Origin: Halobacillus sp. Marseille-P3879
GTDB taxonomy: Bacteria; Bacillota; Bacilli; Bacillales; Halobacillaceae
Direction of reading: 5' to 3'
Length of the DNA: 64,000 bases
Assembly (NCBI RefSeq): GCF_900240285.1
Contig: NZ_OESS01000003.1
Location: 806,001-870,000 of the forward strand
The notes beneath the pieces were generated by a model. That model ran no database searches and was not told the DNA's origin. It worked only from the letters and a program-made list of their open reading frames with translations. The translations under genes and the position numbers were made by a program. Shown here in pieces: positions 35,721-44,004 of this stretch. How positions within the stretch are numbered: the stretch's first letter is position 1; each line of letters starts with the position of its first letter.

Positions 35721-36356
35721 ATGAACGCAGGACGTTTACTAACAGGTGTACTGGCTTTATGTAATTGGATTACGCACTTTGCTCTGTTAAACTTATTATG
35801 GATCGTATGTACTTTATTAGGAGGAGTTGTTTTTGGCATCGCGCCAAGCACAATTGCTTTATACACCGTTTCACGAAAAGCAGCCAGAGGGCAAACCGAT
35901 TTCCCTTTAGCCAAGACTTTCTTCAAAACGTTTAAGAAAGAGTTCCTCCGGGCGAATGGTCTGGCCGTCATTTTACTCTTTATTGGAGTAGTATGCTTTT
36001 ATGATTTGCATTTCTTCCGACAAATGGAAGGGGGTCTCTATGACTTTATGTCTACTGTGGCTCTCGTATGCTGCTTAACATTTCTCATTGTGATGGCGTA
36101 TATTTTTCCTGTGTATGTGCACTACGATTTAAAGGTTTTACAAACGATAAAGCAAGCGTTATTGATTGGATTCTTAAAGCCTAGTAATCTGCTTCTCATG
36201 ATTATTACTACGGTTTCCATGTACTACTTCTTTATCTCTTTTCCTGGTTTTATTCCCATCTTCGGGTTTACGATCTTCGCCCATTTAAACATGTGGATGG
36301 CGCTGAAGTGTTTTGAGAATATCGAAGAAGTGAAGGTGGCAGCTGAAGCAGCTTAA
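35721..36356 (+). CDS. yesL: YesL-like DUF624 membrane protein
   Basis: Membrane protein of 211 residues with about five helices; family DUF624 (YesL/YteU). The N-terminus is typical: LLNLLWIVCTLLGGVVFGIAPST. Such genes travel with YesM/YesN and CUT1 importers in Bacillaceae, but their role is not known, perhaps supporting the transporter or sensor. AGGAGG precedes the ATG. Last gene of the importer operon, followed by a clear terminator. Confidence 0.85.
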   Translation: MNAGRLLTGVLALCNWITHFALLNLLWIVCTLLGGVVFGIAPSTIALYTVSRKAARGQTDFPLAKTFFKTFKKEFLRANGLAVILLFIGVVCFYDLHFFRQMEGGLYDFMSTVALVCCLTFLIVMAYIFPVYVHYDLKVLQTIKQALLIGFLKPSNLLLMIITTVSMYYFFISFPGFIPIFGFTIFAHLNMWMALKCFENIEEVKVAAEAA

Positions 36357-36362
36357 TGCATA

Positions 36363-36398
36363 AAACAAGGTCCTCAACACTTGAGGGCCTTGTTTATT
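36363..36398 (+). terminator. Terminator of yes importer operon
   Basis: AAACAAGGTCCTCAA-CAC-TTGAGGGCCTTGTTT with T-rich tail, directly after the yesL stop. Confidence 0.9.
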
Positions 36399-36433
36399 TA
36401 AATAGGAAGTTACTATTGCAGGGGGAATCGGAC

Positions 36434-37354
36434 ATGGAAGTTCTCTTTATTTTTCTAAACATTATTGTACCTGTCTTTATTCTAATAGGTATCGGAGCAC
36501 TCATGCATAAAGCATTTAAACTTGATTTATTTACACTGGCGAAGCTTAATATTTATTTCCTCAGTCCTGGTTTTGTGCTGGTTAACTTATATGAATCTTC
36601 CTTTTCTATTGATTTACTGGGGCAAGTAATCGTATTTTTTGCCTTATTTATTTCTGTGCTATATGTGGTCGTTCGGCTTGTTGCCCGGATAGGGAGGTAT
36701 AAAAAAAGCATAAGGGGTGTATTTGCTAATAGTGTCCTTCTGTACAATTCAGGCAATTACGGGATCCCGGTTAATGACCTGGCTTTTAAACAGGACCCTT
36801 TTGCAGCCACGATTCAAGTAATTGTGATGACCCTGCAAAACGTTTTCTCCTACACGTTTGGTGTCTTCTCGTTACGAGCAGTAGAAGAGGGAAGGGTCCG
36901 CGCGCTGATCGGGCTTTTGAAAATGCCGGCCATTTATGCCATGGCAGCAGGTATTCTCTTAAATGTAAGTAATGCAAATGTTCCAGAGTTTATCATCAAG
37001 CCCGGAGAATATATCGCTGATGCGATGGTAGGTATTGCTCTAATTACATTAGGTGCCCAAGTAGCTCAGCTGACGTTTAAATTTAAGCTGCTGGTCGTTT
37101 ATCTGAGTATCGTAATAAGGCTTCTCCTTGGGCCGGCGCTTGCAGTACTGATTATTTGGCTGCTTCAGTATGAAGGCATTCTCGCACAGGCTTTACTTAT
37201 TTCTTCAGGTATGCCAAGCTCCGTGAACAGCGCAATTATCTCGCAGGAATTCCGAAATGAACCGGAACTCGCTGCTCAAATTGTGTTAGCATCTACGATT
37301 TTTAGTATGTTTACGGTAACTCTTACGATCTATTTCTCACAATTGCTCTTTTGA
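36434..37354 (+). CDS. AEC-family transporter
   Basis: Auxin-efflux-carrier (AEC) family permease, about 306 residues with ten hydrophobic segments arranged five plus five. Family features include NSGNYGIPV in the first half and SSGMPSSVNSAI in the second, where the unwound helices cross. The frame is open back to 36356, but that portion spans the terminator; the ATG at 36434 follows CAGGGGGAATCGG. Members transport malate and other organic acids. In this context a uronate or keto-acid is possible, but unproven. Its 3' end overlaps the convergent esterase gene by 25 bases. Confidence 0.82.
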   Translation: MEVLFIFLNIIVPVFILIGIGALMHKAFKLDLFTLAKLNIYFLSPGFVLVNLYESSFSIDLLGQVIVFFALFISVLYVVVRLVARIGRYKKSIRGVFANSVLLYNSGNYGIPVNDLAFKQDPFAATIQVIVMTLQNVFSYTFGVFSLRAVEEGRVRALIGLLKMPAIYAMAAGILLNVSNANVPEFIIKPGEYIADAMVGIALITLGAQVAQLTFKFKLLVVYLSIVIRLLLGPALAVLIIWLLQYEGILAQALLISSGMPSSVNSAIISQEFRNEPELAAQIVLASTIFSMFTVTLTIYFSQLLF

Positions 37355-38037
37355 TGAGGAAGTTGTACATAATCGGCTAACCGAGTCGGCAGGCCGGCAA
37401 CTGAAATTGCGATAAGTTCAGCCACTTCTTTAGCGCCATCAAAGTTAAGGTGAGTATCGTCCTGGGCCCCTTCTGGAAAATTAGGGGAAACGTTTCTGTC
37501 TATCCACATAAACAGCTTTTTGGAGTTTTCTGTCCCGAGATTATGGAGCAGCCGGGTTGATTGTTCGGTTAAATCGATTAGATGAACTCCGTAATCCGAA
37601 GCGATCTGCCTCATAGCACTAGGATACTCTCCGTGTGTCTCATTAATCGAACCGTCAAGGTTAAATTTACGACGCTGAATAGGAGTTACGAGTATAGGTA
37701 CAGCATCGTTCGTCCTTGCCGTCTCAATATATTTTAAAAGATGCTCTTGATAAGTAGTATAAGGGTCTGTACGTCGTTCTTTCTCTGGTTTGCTGTCGTT
37801 ATGCCCAAATTGAATAAAAAGGTAATCGTTACGTTTTAGCTGTTTGGCAATGGTGATCAGCCGTCCTTCATCAATAAAGCTCTTTGAACTTCTTCCGTTG
37901 ACTGCCTTGTTCCATATAGATACTTCTTTCGAAAAAAAGTGAGGGAGAAGCTGTCCCCAGCCTGCTTGAGGGGAATTGGCTGATTCATAATTGGCTACAG
38001 TAGAGTCACCTGCTAAATAAACATTTATTCGTTTCAT
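37330..38037 (-). CDS. yesT: SGNH rhamnogalacturonan acetylesterase (YesT/RhgT-like)
   Basis: GDSL/SGNH hydrolase of 235 residues. Block I is VYLAGDSTVANYE with the nucleophile serine at about 12, block II contains AVNGRSSKSF (Gly), block III FIQFGHNDSKP (Asn) and block V DDTHLNFDGA (Asp and His). No signal peptide, so it acts in the cytosol on imported acetylated oligomers. The frame is open to 38064, but GGAGGG on the minus strand fits the ATG at 38037. This ATG overlaps the stop of the upstream LacI gene (ATGA), so the two are translationally coupled. Confidence 0.88.
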   Translation of the reverse strand: MKRINVYLAGDSTVANYESANSPQAGWGQLLPHFFSKEVSIWNKAVNGRSSKSFIDEGRLITIAKQLKRNDYLFIQFGHNDSKPEKERRTDPYTTYQEHLLKYIETARTNDAVPILVTPIQRRKFNLDGSINETHGEYPSAMRQIASDYGVHLIDLTEQSTRLLHNLGTENSKKLFMWIDRNVSPNFPEGAQDDTHLNFDGAKEVAELIAISVAGLPTRLADYVQLPHQKSNCEK

Positions 38038-39026
38038 CGATTCCCTCCATTTATGGGCTGGCATGATTCGGTTATTTTTAATTCCGGCTCAAGAAAAATA
38101 TAATCCTCTGTTTTTTCCTCGTTGATGACGGACATTAATACTTCTGCAAGCTTTTCTGTGATCATCTGCAGCGGAACTCCAACGGTAGATAAAGGGATTT
38201 CGAAGTTTTCAGTAGCTGGTATATTGTCATAACTGATGATGGATATATCATCAGGAATCGAAAGTTCACTCTCGTAAATGGCCCGCAGAATCCCTTTAGA
38301 TAAATCGTGACTTCCACTAATTATAGCGGTAGGACGCTCTGGGTCATGAAGCAGCTTTTTCGCAGCTTCATAGCCATCGTATTGCTCAAGGTCCGATACA
38401 GAAATAACCCTTGAATAATAAGGATCTAAGCCAAATGATTGGACCGCCTGCTTGAACCCATTTACTTTCTCCTCCTGCAGCCGGTCTTCCTGCAGCAGAT
38501 CACCTACATAGCAGATTCTTTTGTGGCCGATCGATATAAAATATTCCACTGCTGAACGAATAGCTTGTCTGCGGTTTACGTCCACTGTTGGAAAAGGAGA
38601 GTAATCATCCGCGATACCATAAGTCACCACAGGTACGGTAGAATTGGCTGGCTCTCTGGAATTACGATCGTCGAATGCAACAATCGCATCCACCTGGTAA
38701 CGGTTAAATGTATTAATCGCAAATTCCATTTCATTAATAGAAATCAGAGTAGTGTAGGAAAGCTGTTCTAGCTGCTTGTTAAGCCCCGTAATTAATGCTG
38801 AATGTGTTACCCGTTCAATCGTTGGCCAAATGACCCCGATCGTATGAGACTTCTTAGATACTAAACTGCGCGCAGCAACATTAGGCTGGTATCCAAGCTG
38901 TCGGGCAATCTCGATTATTTTTGTTTTTGTAGGTTCTTTTACGAGCGGGCTGTCTCTTAATGCTTTAGATACGGTAGAGTAGCTGACCCCGGCAGATTTA
39001 GCAATATCCTTAATAGTTACCCCCAT
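38034..39026 (-). CDS. LacI-family regulator of uronate genes (ExuR/KdgR-like)
   Basis: LacI/GalR transcription factor of about 330 residues. The helix-turn-helix and hinge lie at residues 1-60 (VTIKDIAKSAGVSYSTVSKAL, then GYQPNVAARSL), followed by a periplasmic-binding-protein-like effector domain. The frame extends to 39098, but the ribosome site GGAGG and the second of two close ATGs put the start at 39026. Four identical-core palindromes, AACAACGTTGTT, lie in its own promoter, in the kduD promoter and twice at the uxa operon. It therefore probably represses all three units, with KDG or a uronate as inducer (inference). Which of KdgR or ExuR is the better name cannot be decided here. Confidence 0.88.
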   Translation of the reverse strand: MGVTIKDIAKSAGVSYSTVSKALRDSPLVKEPTKTKIIEIARQLGYQPNVAARSLVSKKSHTIGVIWPTIERVTHSALITGLNKQLEQLSYTTLISINEMEFAINTFNRYQVDAIVAFDDRNSREPANSTVPVVTYGIADDYSPFPTVDVNRRQAIRSAVEYFISIGHKRICYVGDLLQEDRLQEEKVNGFKQAVQSFGLDPYYSRVISVSDLEQYDGYEAAKKLLHDPERPTAIISGSHDLSKGILRAIYESELSIPDDISIISYDNIPATENFEIPLSTVGVPLQMITEKLAEVLMSVINEEKTEDYIFLEPELKITESCQPINGGNR

Positions 39027-39051
39027 AGTCATCCTCCATCTTTTTTTCTCA

Positions 39052-39089
39052 ATTATAATAAATATAGGAACTAAAAACAACGTTGTTTT
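39052..39089 (-). promoter_or_regulatory. Autoregulated promoter of LacI gene with operator
   Basis: On the minus strand: -35 TTGTTT (39080-39075), 17-bp spacer, -10 TATAAT (39057-39052). The operator AAAACAACGTTGTTTT at 39074-39089 includes the -35 box, so the regulator would switch off its own synthesis and that of the coupled esterase. Confidence 0.78.
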
Positions 39090-39132
39090 ATTAGGCACAT
39101 CTTTGATTGTATATAAATTATCATGTTCTGCG

Positions 39133-39180
39133 TTGACAAAGAAAGCCTTTACATATACAATAATAACAACGTTGTTATTA
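39133..39180 (+). promoter_or_regulatory. kduD-kduI promoter with 20-bp palindromic operator
   Basis: -35 TTGACA (39133-39138), 17-bp spacer, -10 TACAAT (39156-39161). A perfect 20-bp palindrome, TAATAACAAC/GTTGTTATTA, at 39161-39180 starts at the last base of the -10 box and covers the transcription start. Confidence 0.85.
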
Positions 39181-39239
39181 AGAAATCAATTCATATGTGT
39201 CAAGATGGATTAAAAGCAGTGAAGGAGGCGTTTACATTA

Positions 39240-39995
39240 ATGAATTCGTTATTTTCTTTAAAAGGGAAAACAGCACTGATAACTGGGGCGAGCCGGGGAC
39301 TTGGGCAGGGTATTGCCATAGGACTTGCTAAGGCAGGAGCCGAAGTGATCGGTGTAGGGACAAAAAGTCTTGCGGACACTAAGAAAGAAGTAGAAGCCGT
39401 GGGTGGCACTTTTTACGAGCTCATTTCCGATTTGAGTGAAAAAAATGCAGCCGAGAAGCTTGCGGCTGATGCGGTCGCTGTTAAAGGGAAAGTTGATATT
39501 CTCGTTAACAATGCGGGGATTATCCGTCGGGCGGATGCTGAAAATTTCTCTAACGATGATTGGTTCAACGTCATTAACGTCAATCAGCACGCTGTCTTTC
39601 AACTAAGCCGTGAAATCGGTAAACATATGCTTGAAAATAACTCCGGAAAAATTATAAATATTGCCTCGATGCTCTCCTATCAGGGAGGTTTAAAGGTTCC
39701 AGCTTATACAGCTAGTAAACATGCCGTTGCAGGTTTGACGAAATCGTTGGCGAACGAGTGGTCCAGCAAAGGAGTTAATGTAAATGCTATCGCACCAGGT
39801 TATATGGCAACAGACAACACCGCTCCTATAAGAGAAGATGAAGCGAGAAATGCTTATATCACTTCCCGTATTCCTCAAGGCAGATGGGGGACCCCTGAAG
39901 ATCTGCAGGGCGCAGCAGTATTTCTCGCTTCAGATGCTTCTAATTATGTGAATGGGCATATTTTAAATGTGGATGGTGGATGGATGAGCTCTTAG
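39240..39995 (+). CDS. kduD: 2-dehydro-3-deoxy-D-gluconate 5-dehydrogenase
   Basis: Short-chain dehydrogenase of 251 residues that interconverts 2,5-diketo-3-deoxygluconate and 2-keto-3-deoxygluconate with NAD(H). Cofactor motif GASRGLGQG, NNAG and catalytic YTASKHA are intact, with IIRRADAENF typical of KduD. The frame is open to 39123, but those extra residues read through the operator; the ATG at 39240 with GAAGGAGG upstream is right. The 60-base leader contains the operator. Followed by kduI in the same direction. Confidence 0.92.
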   Translation: MNSLFSLKGKTALITGASRGLGQGIAIGLAKAGAEVIGVGTKSLADTKKEVEAVGGTFYELISDLSEKNAAEKLAADAVAVKGKVDILVNNAGIIRRADAENFSNDDWFNVINVNQHAVFQLSREIGKHMLENNSGKIINIASMLSYQGGLKVPAYTASKHAVAGLTKSLANEWSSKGVNVNAIAPGYMATDNTAPIREDEARNAYITSRIPQGRWGTPEDLQGAAVFLASDASNYVNGHILNVDGGWMSS

Positions 39996-40053
39996 TAAGA
40001 AGCATTTTTATAAGAGACTGTAATAAATGATAAAAAATGAGAGGAGAATGAAC

Positions 40054-40887
40054 ATGGAAGTAAGATATGCGACCAACCCGACGGATTTTAAAAATTACGA
40101 TGGTGAACGAGTAAGAAGCGAGTTTTTAGTAGATTCACTATTTGTAGAAGGTGAGCTCAACATGGTGTATTCTCACTATGACCGTGTGATTACGGGAGGT
40201 GCTGTCCCGAGTGTTAAACCATTAAAACTTGAAGACCAGGAAACTTTGAAAACAGAATTCTTTTTAGAGAGAAGAGAAGCTGGAATTATTAATATCTCAG
40301 ACGGACAAGGAAAAGTAACGGTTGATGGAGAGAGTTATGAATTAAATAAACGCGACTGCTTGTATGTCGGATTGGGGAATGAAGAAGTTACGTTAGAAAG
40401 CGTTGACGCCTCACAGCCTGCAAAGTTTTACTTAGCTTCCGCTACAGCACATAAACAATATCCTACTAAAAAACTGCCAATTGAGGATGCCACACCGACG
40501 AAACTTGGCTCAGATGCAGAGTCTAACAACCGTACGATATATAAATATATCCATGAAGATGGTCTGCAAAGCTGTCAACTTATGATGGGTATGACACTGC
40601 TGGCTCCCAACAATATGTGGAATACTATGCCGCCTCACGTTCACGACCGACGTATGGAAGCTTACCTGTATTTTGATATGGATGACGAATCGCGAGTCTT
40701 CCATTTTATGGGCAAACCTGATGATACGCGGCACTTGGTCGTTAAAAATGAACAAGTGGTCTTATCTCCACCGTGGTCGATCCATTCAGGTGTAGGGACG
40801 AACAACTATACATTTATTTGGGCAATGGCTGGAGAGAATTACACCTTTACCGATATGGACCATGTAAAGATGGAAAACCTTAAGTAA
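40054..40887 (+). CDS. kduI: 5-keto-4-deoxyuronate isomerase
   Basis: Zinc-dependent cupin isomerase that turns 5-keto-4-deoxyuronate, from unsaturated galacturonate, into 2,5-diketo-3-deoxygluconate for KduD. The metal motif is MPPHVHDRRMEAYLYFD (His, His, Glu), and the fourth His is in PPWSIHSGVGTNNY. The start at 40054 has GAGAGGAG upstream; the longer frame from 40027 is not needed. 277 residues is the family norm. Together with kduD it links GH105 and PL9 products to the KDG route in the uxa operon. Confidence 0.95.
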   Translation: MEVRYATNPTDFKNYDGERVRSEFLVDSLFVEGELNMVYSHYDRVITGGAVPSVKPLKLEDQETLKTEFFLERREAGIINISDGQGKVTVDGESYELNKRDCLYVGLGNEEVTLESVDASQPAKFYLASATAHKQYPTKKLPIEDATPTKLGSDAESNNRTIYKYIHEDGLQSCQLMMGMTLLAPNNMWNTMPPHVHDRRMEAYLYFDMDDESRVFHFMGKPDDTRHLVVKNEQVVLSPPWSIHSGVGTNNYTFIWAMAGENYTFTDMDHVKMENLK

Positions 40888-41006
40888 TTAAAAGGAGAGG
40901 AAGGGCTGATTTGACAGGAAGGACTGTTGAATCGGTCTTTTCTTTTTGGAACTGGCTGTTTATGGTTAATGGAGGGAAAATTCCATGGAATGGAAGGGGT
41001 ACACAT

Positions 41007-41984
41007 ATGCAGGAGGTTGATTATTATTTAAGAAAGCTGTATGAAGATGCCACCAATAAAAAGCTTATTAATAAGCGCCGTATGGTTCTTGAATTACAAC
41101 AGATGCTTGGTTCCTTTCCACAATCAAGGAGAAGTGGCCTGGTTCAAATGGAAGAGCCTGTATACTTTGACGACTACCGGAGAGAACGTATTAAATTTAA
41201 CACAACTAAAGGGTTATTCTGTTCTATGTATGTTTTAACCCCAAACAGCTCTTTTGCTGATTCGAAGTTCAGTCCTGTATTAGCTCTACACGGGCATGGT
41301 AAAGGGAGTAAAGAAGCAGTAGGAATGATAAATGAAGCCACTGCTCATCGGGACTTTGGCCTTGATTTGGTTAAAAAAGGTTTTAAAGTCTTTGTACCCG
41401 AAATCGTGGGGTTTGGAGAACGTATGCTTGAAGAAGATTTAACGAGCGGTAAGAGGAATTCGTGCTATTCTTTAGCTGTCCAGCTTCTTATGAGCGGAAA
41501 GACGTTAGCCGGTTTAAGGGTTTACGAAGCAAGATGTGCGATCGATATTATCGAAAAGTATGAGGACGTTAACCGAGACCAGCTCGGTGTGGTGGGTTTC
41601 TCTGGCGGAGGACTGATCGCTGCTTTACTATCGATCCTTGACCGAAGAGTAGAAGCTACCGTATTAAGTGGTTTTGCGAATACTTATAAAGGCAGTATAT
41701 TGAATTCACCTCATTGCATCGATAATTACATTCCACATTTATTAAAGCTAGGAGAACTTCCATCGCTGATTGGTTTAATTTGCCCGCGTCCTCTTTTTAT
41801 TGAATCAGGTGATAAGGATACAGTTTTTCCCCGGGAGTCGGCTGGAGAAGCCATCGAATATATTGAGTCCATCTATAGGGAATTTGAGTGCCTGTTTTCC
41901 TTTGGGAAGGATTTCTTTGATGGAGAGCATGAGGTACACGGTAAGGCAGCATTTGAATGGTTAAAGAAACATCTGGAAATCTAA
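41007..41984 (+). CDS. Cytosolic alpha/beta hydrolase (probable esterase)
   Basis: Alpha/beta hydrolase of about 325 residues in the dienelactone/acetylesterase group. LALHGHGKGSK is the oxyanion region, VGFSGGGLIA holds the nucleophile serine, ESGDKDTVFP the aspartate and GEHEVHG the histidine. No signal peptide. The frame extends back to a TTG at 40911, but the added residues look unlike the family; the ATG at 41007 with AAGGGG upstream is more likely. It follows kduI by about 120 bases and probably deacetylates or demethylates imported pectic oligomers (inference). A strong bidirectional terminator ends it. Confidence 0.75.
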   Translation: MQEVDYYLRKLYEDATNKKLINKRRMVLELQQMLGSFPQSRRSGLVQMEEPVYFDDYRRERIKFNTTKGLFCSMYVLTPNSSFADSKFSPVLALHGHGKGSKEAVGMINEATAHRDFGLDLVKKGFKVFVPEIVGFGERMLEEDLTSGKRNSCYSLAVQLLMSGKTLAGLRVYEARCAIDIIEKYEDVNRDQLGVVGFSGGGLIAALLSILDRRVEATVLSGFANTYKGSILNSPHCIDNYIPHLLKLGELPSLIGLICPRPLFIESGDKDTVFPRESAGEAIEYIESIYREFECLFSFGKDFFDGEHEVHGKAAFEWLKKHLEI

Positions 41985-41990
41985 CATTAA

Positions 41991-42027
41991 ACGCCGAATC
42001 CTGTAAATTACCAGATTCGGCGTTTTG
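41991..42027. terminator. Bidirectional terminator between convergent operons
   Basis: AACGCCGAATC and GATTCGGCGTT with a 13-base loop, T-run on the plus strand. It separates the pectin island from the dpp-ykf operon. Confidence 0.88.
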
Positions 42028-42028
42028 A

Positions 42029-43048
42029 TTATTTATTCACAATTAAAGCAGGCTGATCCTTAATAGGTGTTTTATCCTCGATATCCTCATTATATAAATG
42101 GCAGGCAACAAAATGGTCTGTTTCCACTTCCTGCCACAGCGGTTCGATCTCAGCACACGCTTTCATAGCGAGCGGGCAGCGCGTTCGAAACACACAGCCG
42201 CTTGGCGGATCAATAGGACTCGGGATTTCTCCTTCAATAATGACCTGTTCCCGGCTGTCCTCAACATCTGGATCTGGTATGGGGATAGCGGATAAGAGAG
42301 CTTGAGTATACGGATGAAGCGGCTTTTCATAAAGCTGTTCACTGCTCGTCAGCTCAACCATGTGACCTAAATACATTACACCGATTCGATCAGAAATGTG
42401 TTGTACCATAGAAAGGTCATGAGCGATAAAAAGGTAAGTAAGTCCTTTATCCTCCTGAAGCCGCTCAAGCAGATTTACTACCTGAGCCTGAACGGACACA
42501 TCAAGAGCGGAGATAGGTTCGTCCGCAATGATTAATTCCGGCTCTAAAGCGAGCGCACGGGCAATTCCGATCCTCTGACGCTGACCTCCACTGAATTCGT
42601 GGGGATAGCGGTTGGCGTGGTCACGGTTAAGTCCAACTTCTTCAAGAAGCTCATAGACTCTTCCCATTCGCTCTTTTTCTGTCTTGTACAGCTTGTGAAT
42701 GATCATTGGCTCTGAAATGATATCGGCTACTGTAGAGCGGGGGTTTAAAGACGCGTAAGGATCCTGGAAAATCATCTGCATCTGTCTTTTGAGTTGAAAG
42801 TCCTCCACATCAGATAATTCGTGAACGTCTTTGTTATTAAACAAAACTTCTCCGTCAGTACGATTGTACAGGTTCATAATCGTTCGTCCTGCAGTTGACT
42901 TCCCGCATCCCGACTCTCCGACAAGACCGAATGTTTCTCCTTTATAAATATCAAAGCTGACGCCGTCAACTGCTTTGAGGGTCCGGTCTTTTCCAAGCTT
43001 AAAATGCTTTTTTAAGTTACGGACTTGTAATGTTTTTTCATCCTTCAT
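42029..43048 (-). CDS. ykfD: Peptide ABC transporter ATPase (YkfD/OppF-like)
   Basis: OppF-type ATP-binding subunit of 339 residues. Walker A GESGCGKST, signature FSGGQRQRIGIARAL and Walker B LIIADEPISALD are intact; the C-terminal oligopeptide-transporter extension includes CVFRTRCPLAMKAC, which may bind an iron-sulfur cluster as in related proteins. The ATG at 43048 follows GGAGG and overlaps the ykfC stop by four bases. With DppD it forms the ATPase pair of the dipeptide importer. Last gene of the operon. Confidence 0.9.
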   Translation of the reverse strand: MKDEKTLQVRNLKKHFKLGKDRTLKAVDGVSFDIYKGETFGLVGESGCGKSTAGRTIMNLYNRTDGEVLFNNKDVHELSDVEDFQLKRQMQMIFQDPYASLNPRSTVADIISEPMIIHKLYKTEKERMGRVYELLEEVGLNRDHANRYPHEFSGGQRQRIGIARALALEPELIIADEPISALDVSVQAQVVNLLERLQEDKGLTYLFIAHDLSMVQHISDRIGVMYLGHMVELTSSEQLYEKPLHPYTQALLSAIPIPDPDVEDSREQVIIEGEIPSPIDPPSGCVFRTRCPLAMKACAEIEPLWQEVETDHFVACHLYNEDIEDKTPIKDQPALIVNK

Positions 43049-43992
43049 CTGCGATCCTCCGCTTCCTTCCAGTACCTCCGAGCCGAACACAGTTCTCTTT
43101 CATAGATAGTTCCTTTTAAAGTAATGATTTCTACAGTTTTCCCTGTTTTCGGGGAGTGGATCATTTTCCCGTCTCCATAGTAAATACCGACATGATGGAT
43201 AGTGCCGCTTCCATTATCATAAGCAAAAAACAACAGGTCTCCAGGCTCTACTTGATTTAATTCTATTTTTTTTCCGGATACGGCCTGATCTGTAGCATCT
43301 CTTGGGATTTGATACCCATTGGCTTTATGCATGTTATAGACAAAGCCCGAACAGTCATATCCATAAGAACTCATACCGCCCCAGAAATAAGGGAGGTCTA
43401 CGAAAGTCTCGCCAGCTTTTATAATAGCGGCTCCGTCTCCTTTAGGGATATCTTCCTTAGATGGATAAACCGAAACGTCTTGTTCTGGAATATATCCTAT
43501 CCCGTGAGGAGTACGAACTTTTATAAACTTTTCCTCATGGGCGAGAGCAGGAAGGGAAGTAAGATAACTGAGCTCAAACATCGGATCTTCCTTCTCGTCA
43601 ATAAGAATGGTTGTGTTTTTGCTGACAACCGCTACCCCCTGGCCAATCCATTCGTGTTCAGGTACTTCTTTAACATGATCCACAGGTAAATACCCAGGGT
43701 ATCCACGCTCATCTTTTTTCGAAGGCTGGGTGGGGATAACGACCTTGGCCCATTTTCCTTCTACATCGTCTACTATAACCTCTTCTCCATATAGAAGCTG
43801 TGACTGAACCAGGTTTTTATCGCTTAATGCCAACCTCGTTTCGTACGTTAACCCATTAAGCCACTCTTTAATTCGGGTGGGGTTGGATACTCCGGGTAAA
43901 TCAATAGTTCGAGGTGATTCCTGTGATGTCCAAACAGTTGCTACCGGGACTTGAACTACCCACGTTGTTCTTGTGGCTTCTGCTTGTGTCAT
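43045..43992 (-). CDS. ykfC: Gamma-D-glutamyl-L-diamino acid endopeptidase (YkfC)
   Basis: NlpC/P60 cysteine peptidase of 315 residues without a signal peptide, so it is cytosolic and acts on imported murein peptides. Two SH3b-like regions (about 5-165) precede the catalytic domain (about 185-310), with Cys in YDCSGFVYN, His in TIHHVGIYYG and a polar residue after HSPKTG. This is the B. subtilis YkfC layout. Cleaves between D-Glu and the diamino acid, giving L-Ala-D-Glu for YkfB. Located 12 bases after ykfB. Confidence 0.93.
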   Translation of the reverse strand: MTQAEATRTTWVVQVPVATVWTSQESPRTIDLPGVSNPTRIKEWLNGLTYETRLALSDKNLVQSQLLYGEEVIVDDVEGKWAKVVIPTQPSKKDERGYPGYLPVDHVKEVPEHEWIGQGVAVVSKNTTILIDEKEDPMFELSYLTSLPALAHEEKFIKVRTPHGIGYIPEQDVSVYPSKEDIPKGDGAAIIKAGETFVDLPYFWGGMSSYGYDCSGFVYNMHKANGYQIPRDATDQAVSGKKIELNQVEPGDLLFFAYDNGSGTIHHVGIYYGDGKMIHSPKTGKTVEIITLKGTIYERELCSARRYWKEAEDRR

Positions 43993-44004
43993 TTATGCTC
44001 CTCC

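Noticed and set aside
39123-39239. Upstream extension of kduD
   Set aside because: It would translate the -10 box and operator; the ATG at 39240 has its own ribosome site and a standard SDR N-terminus.
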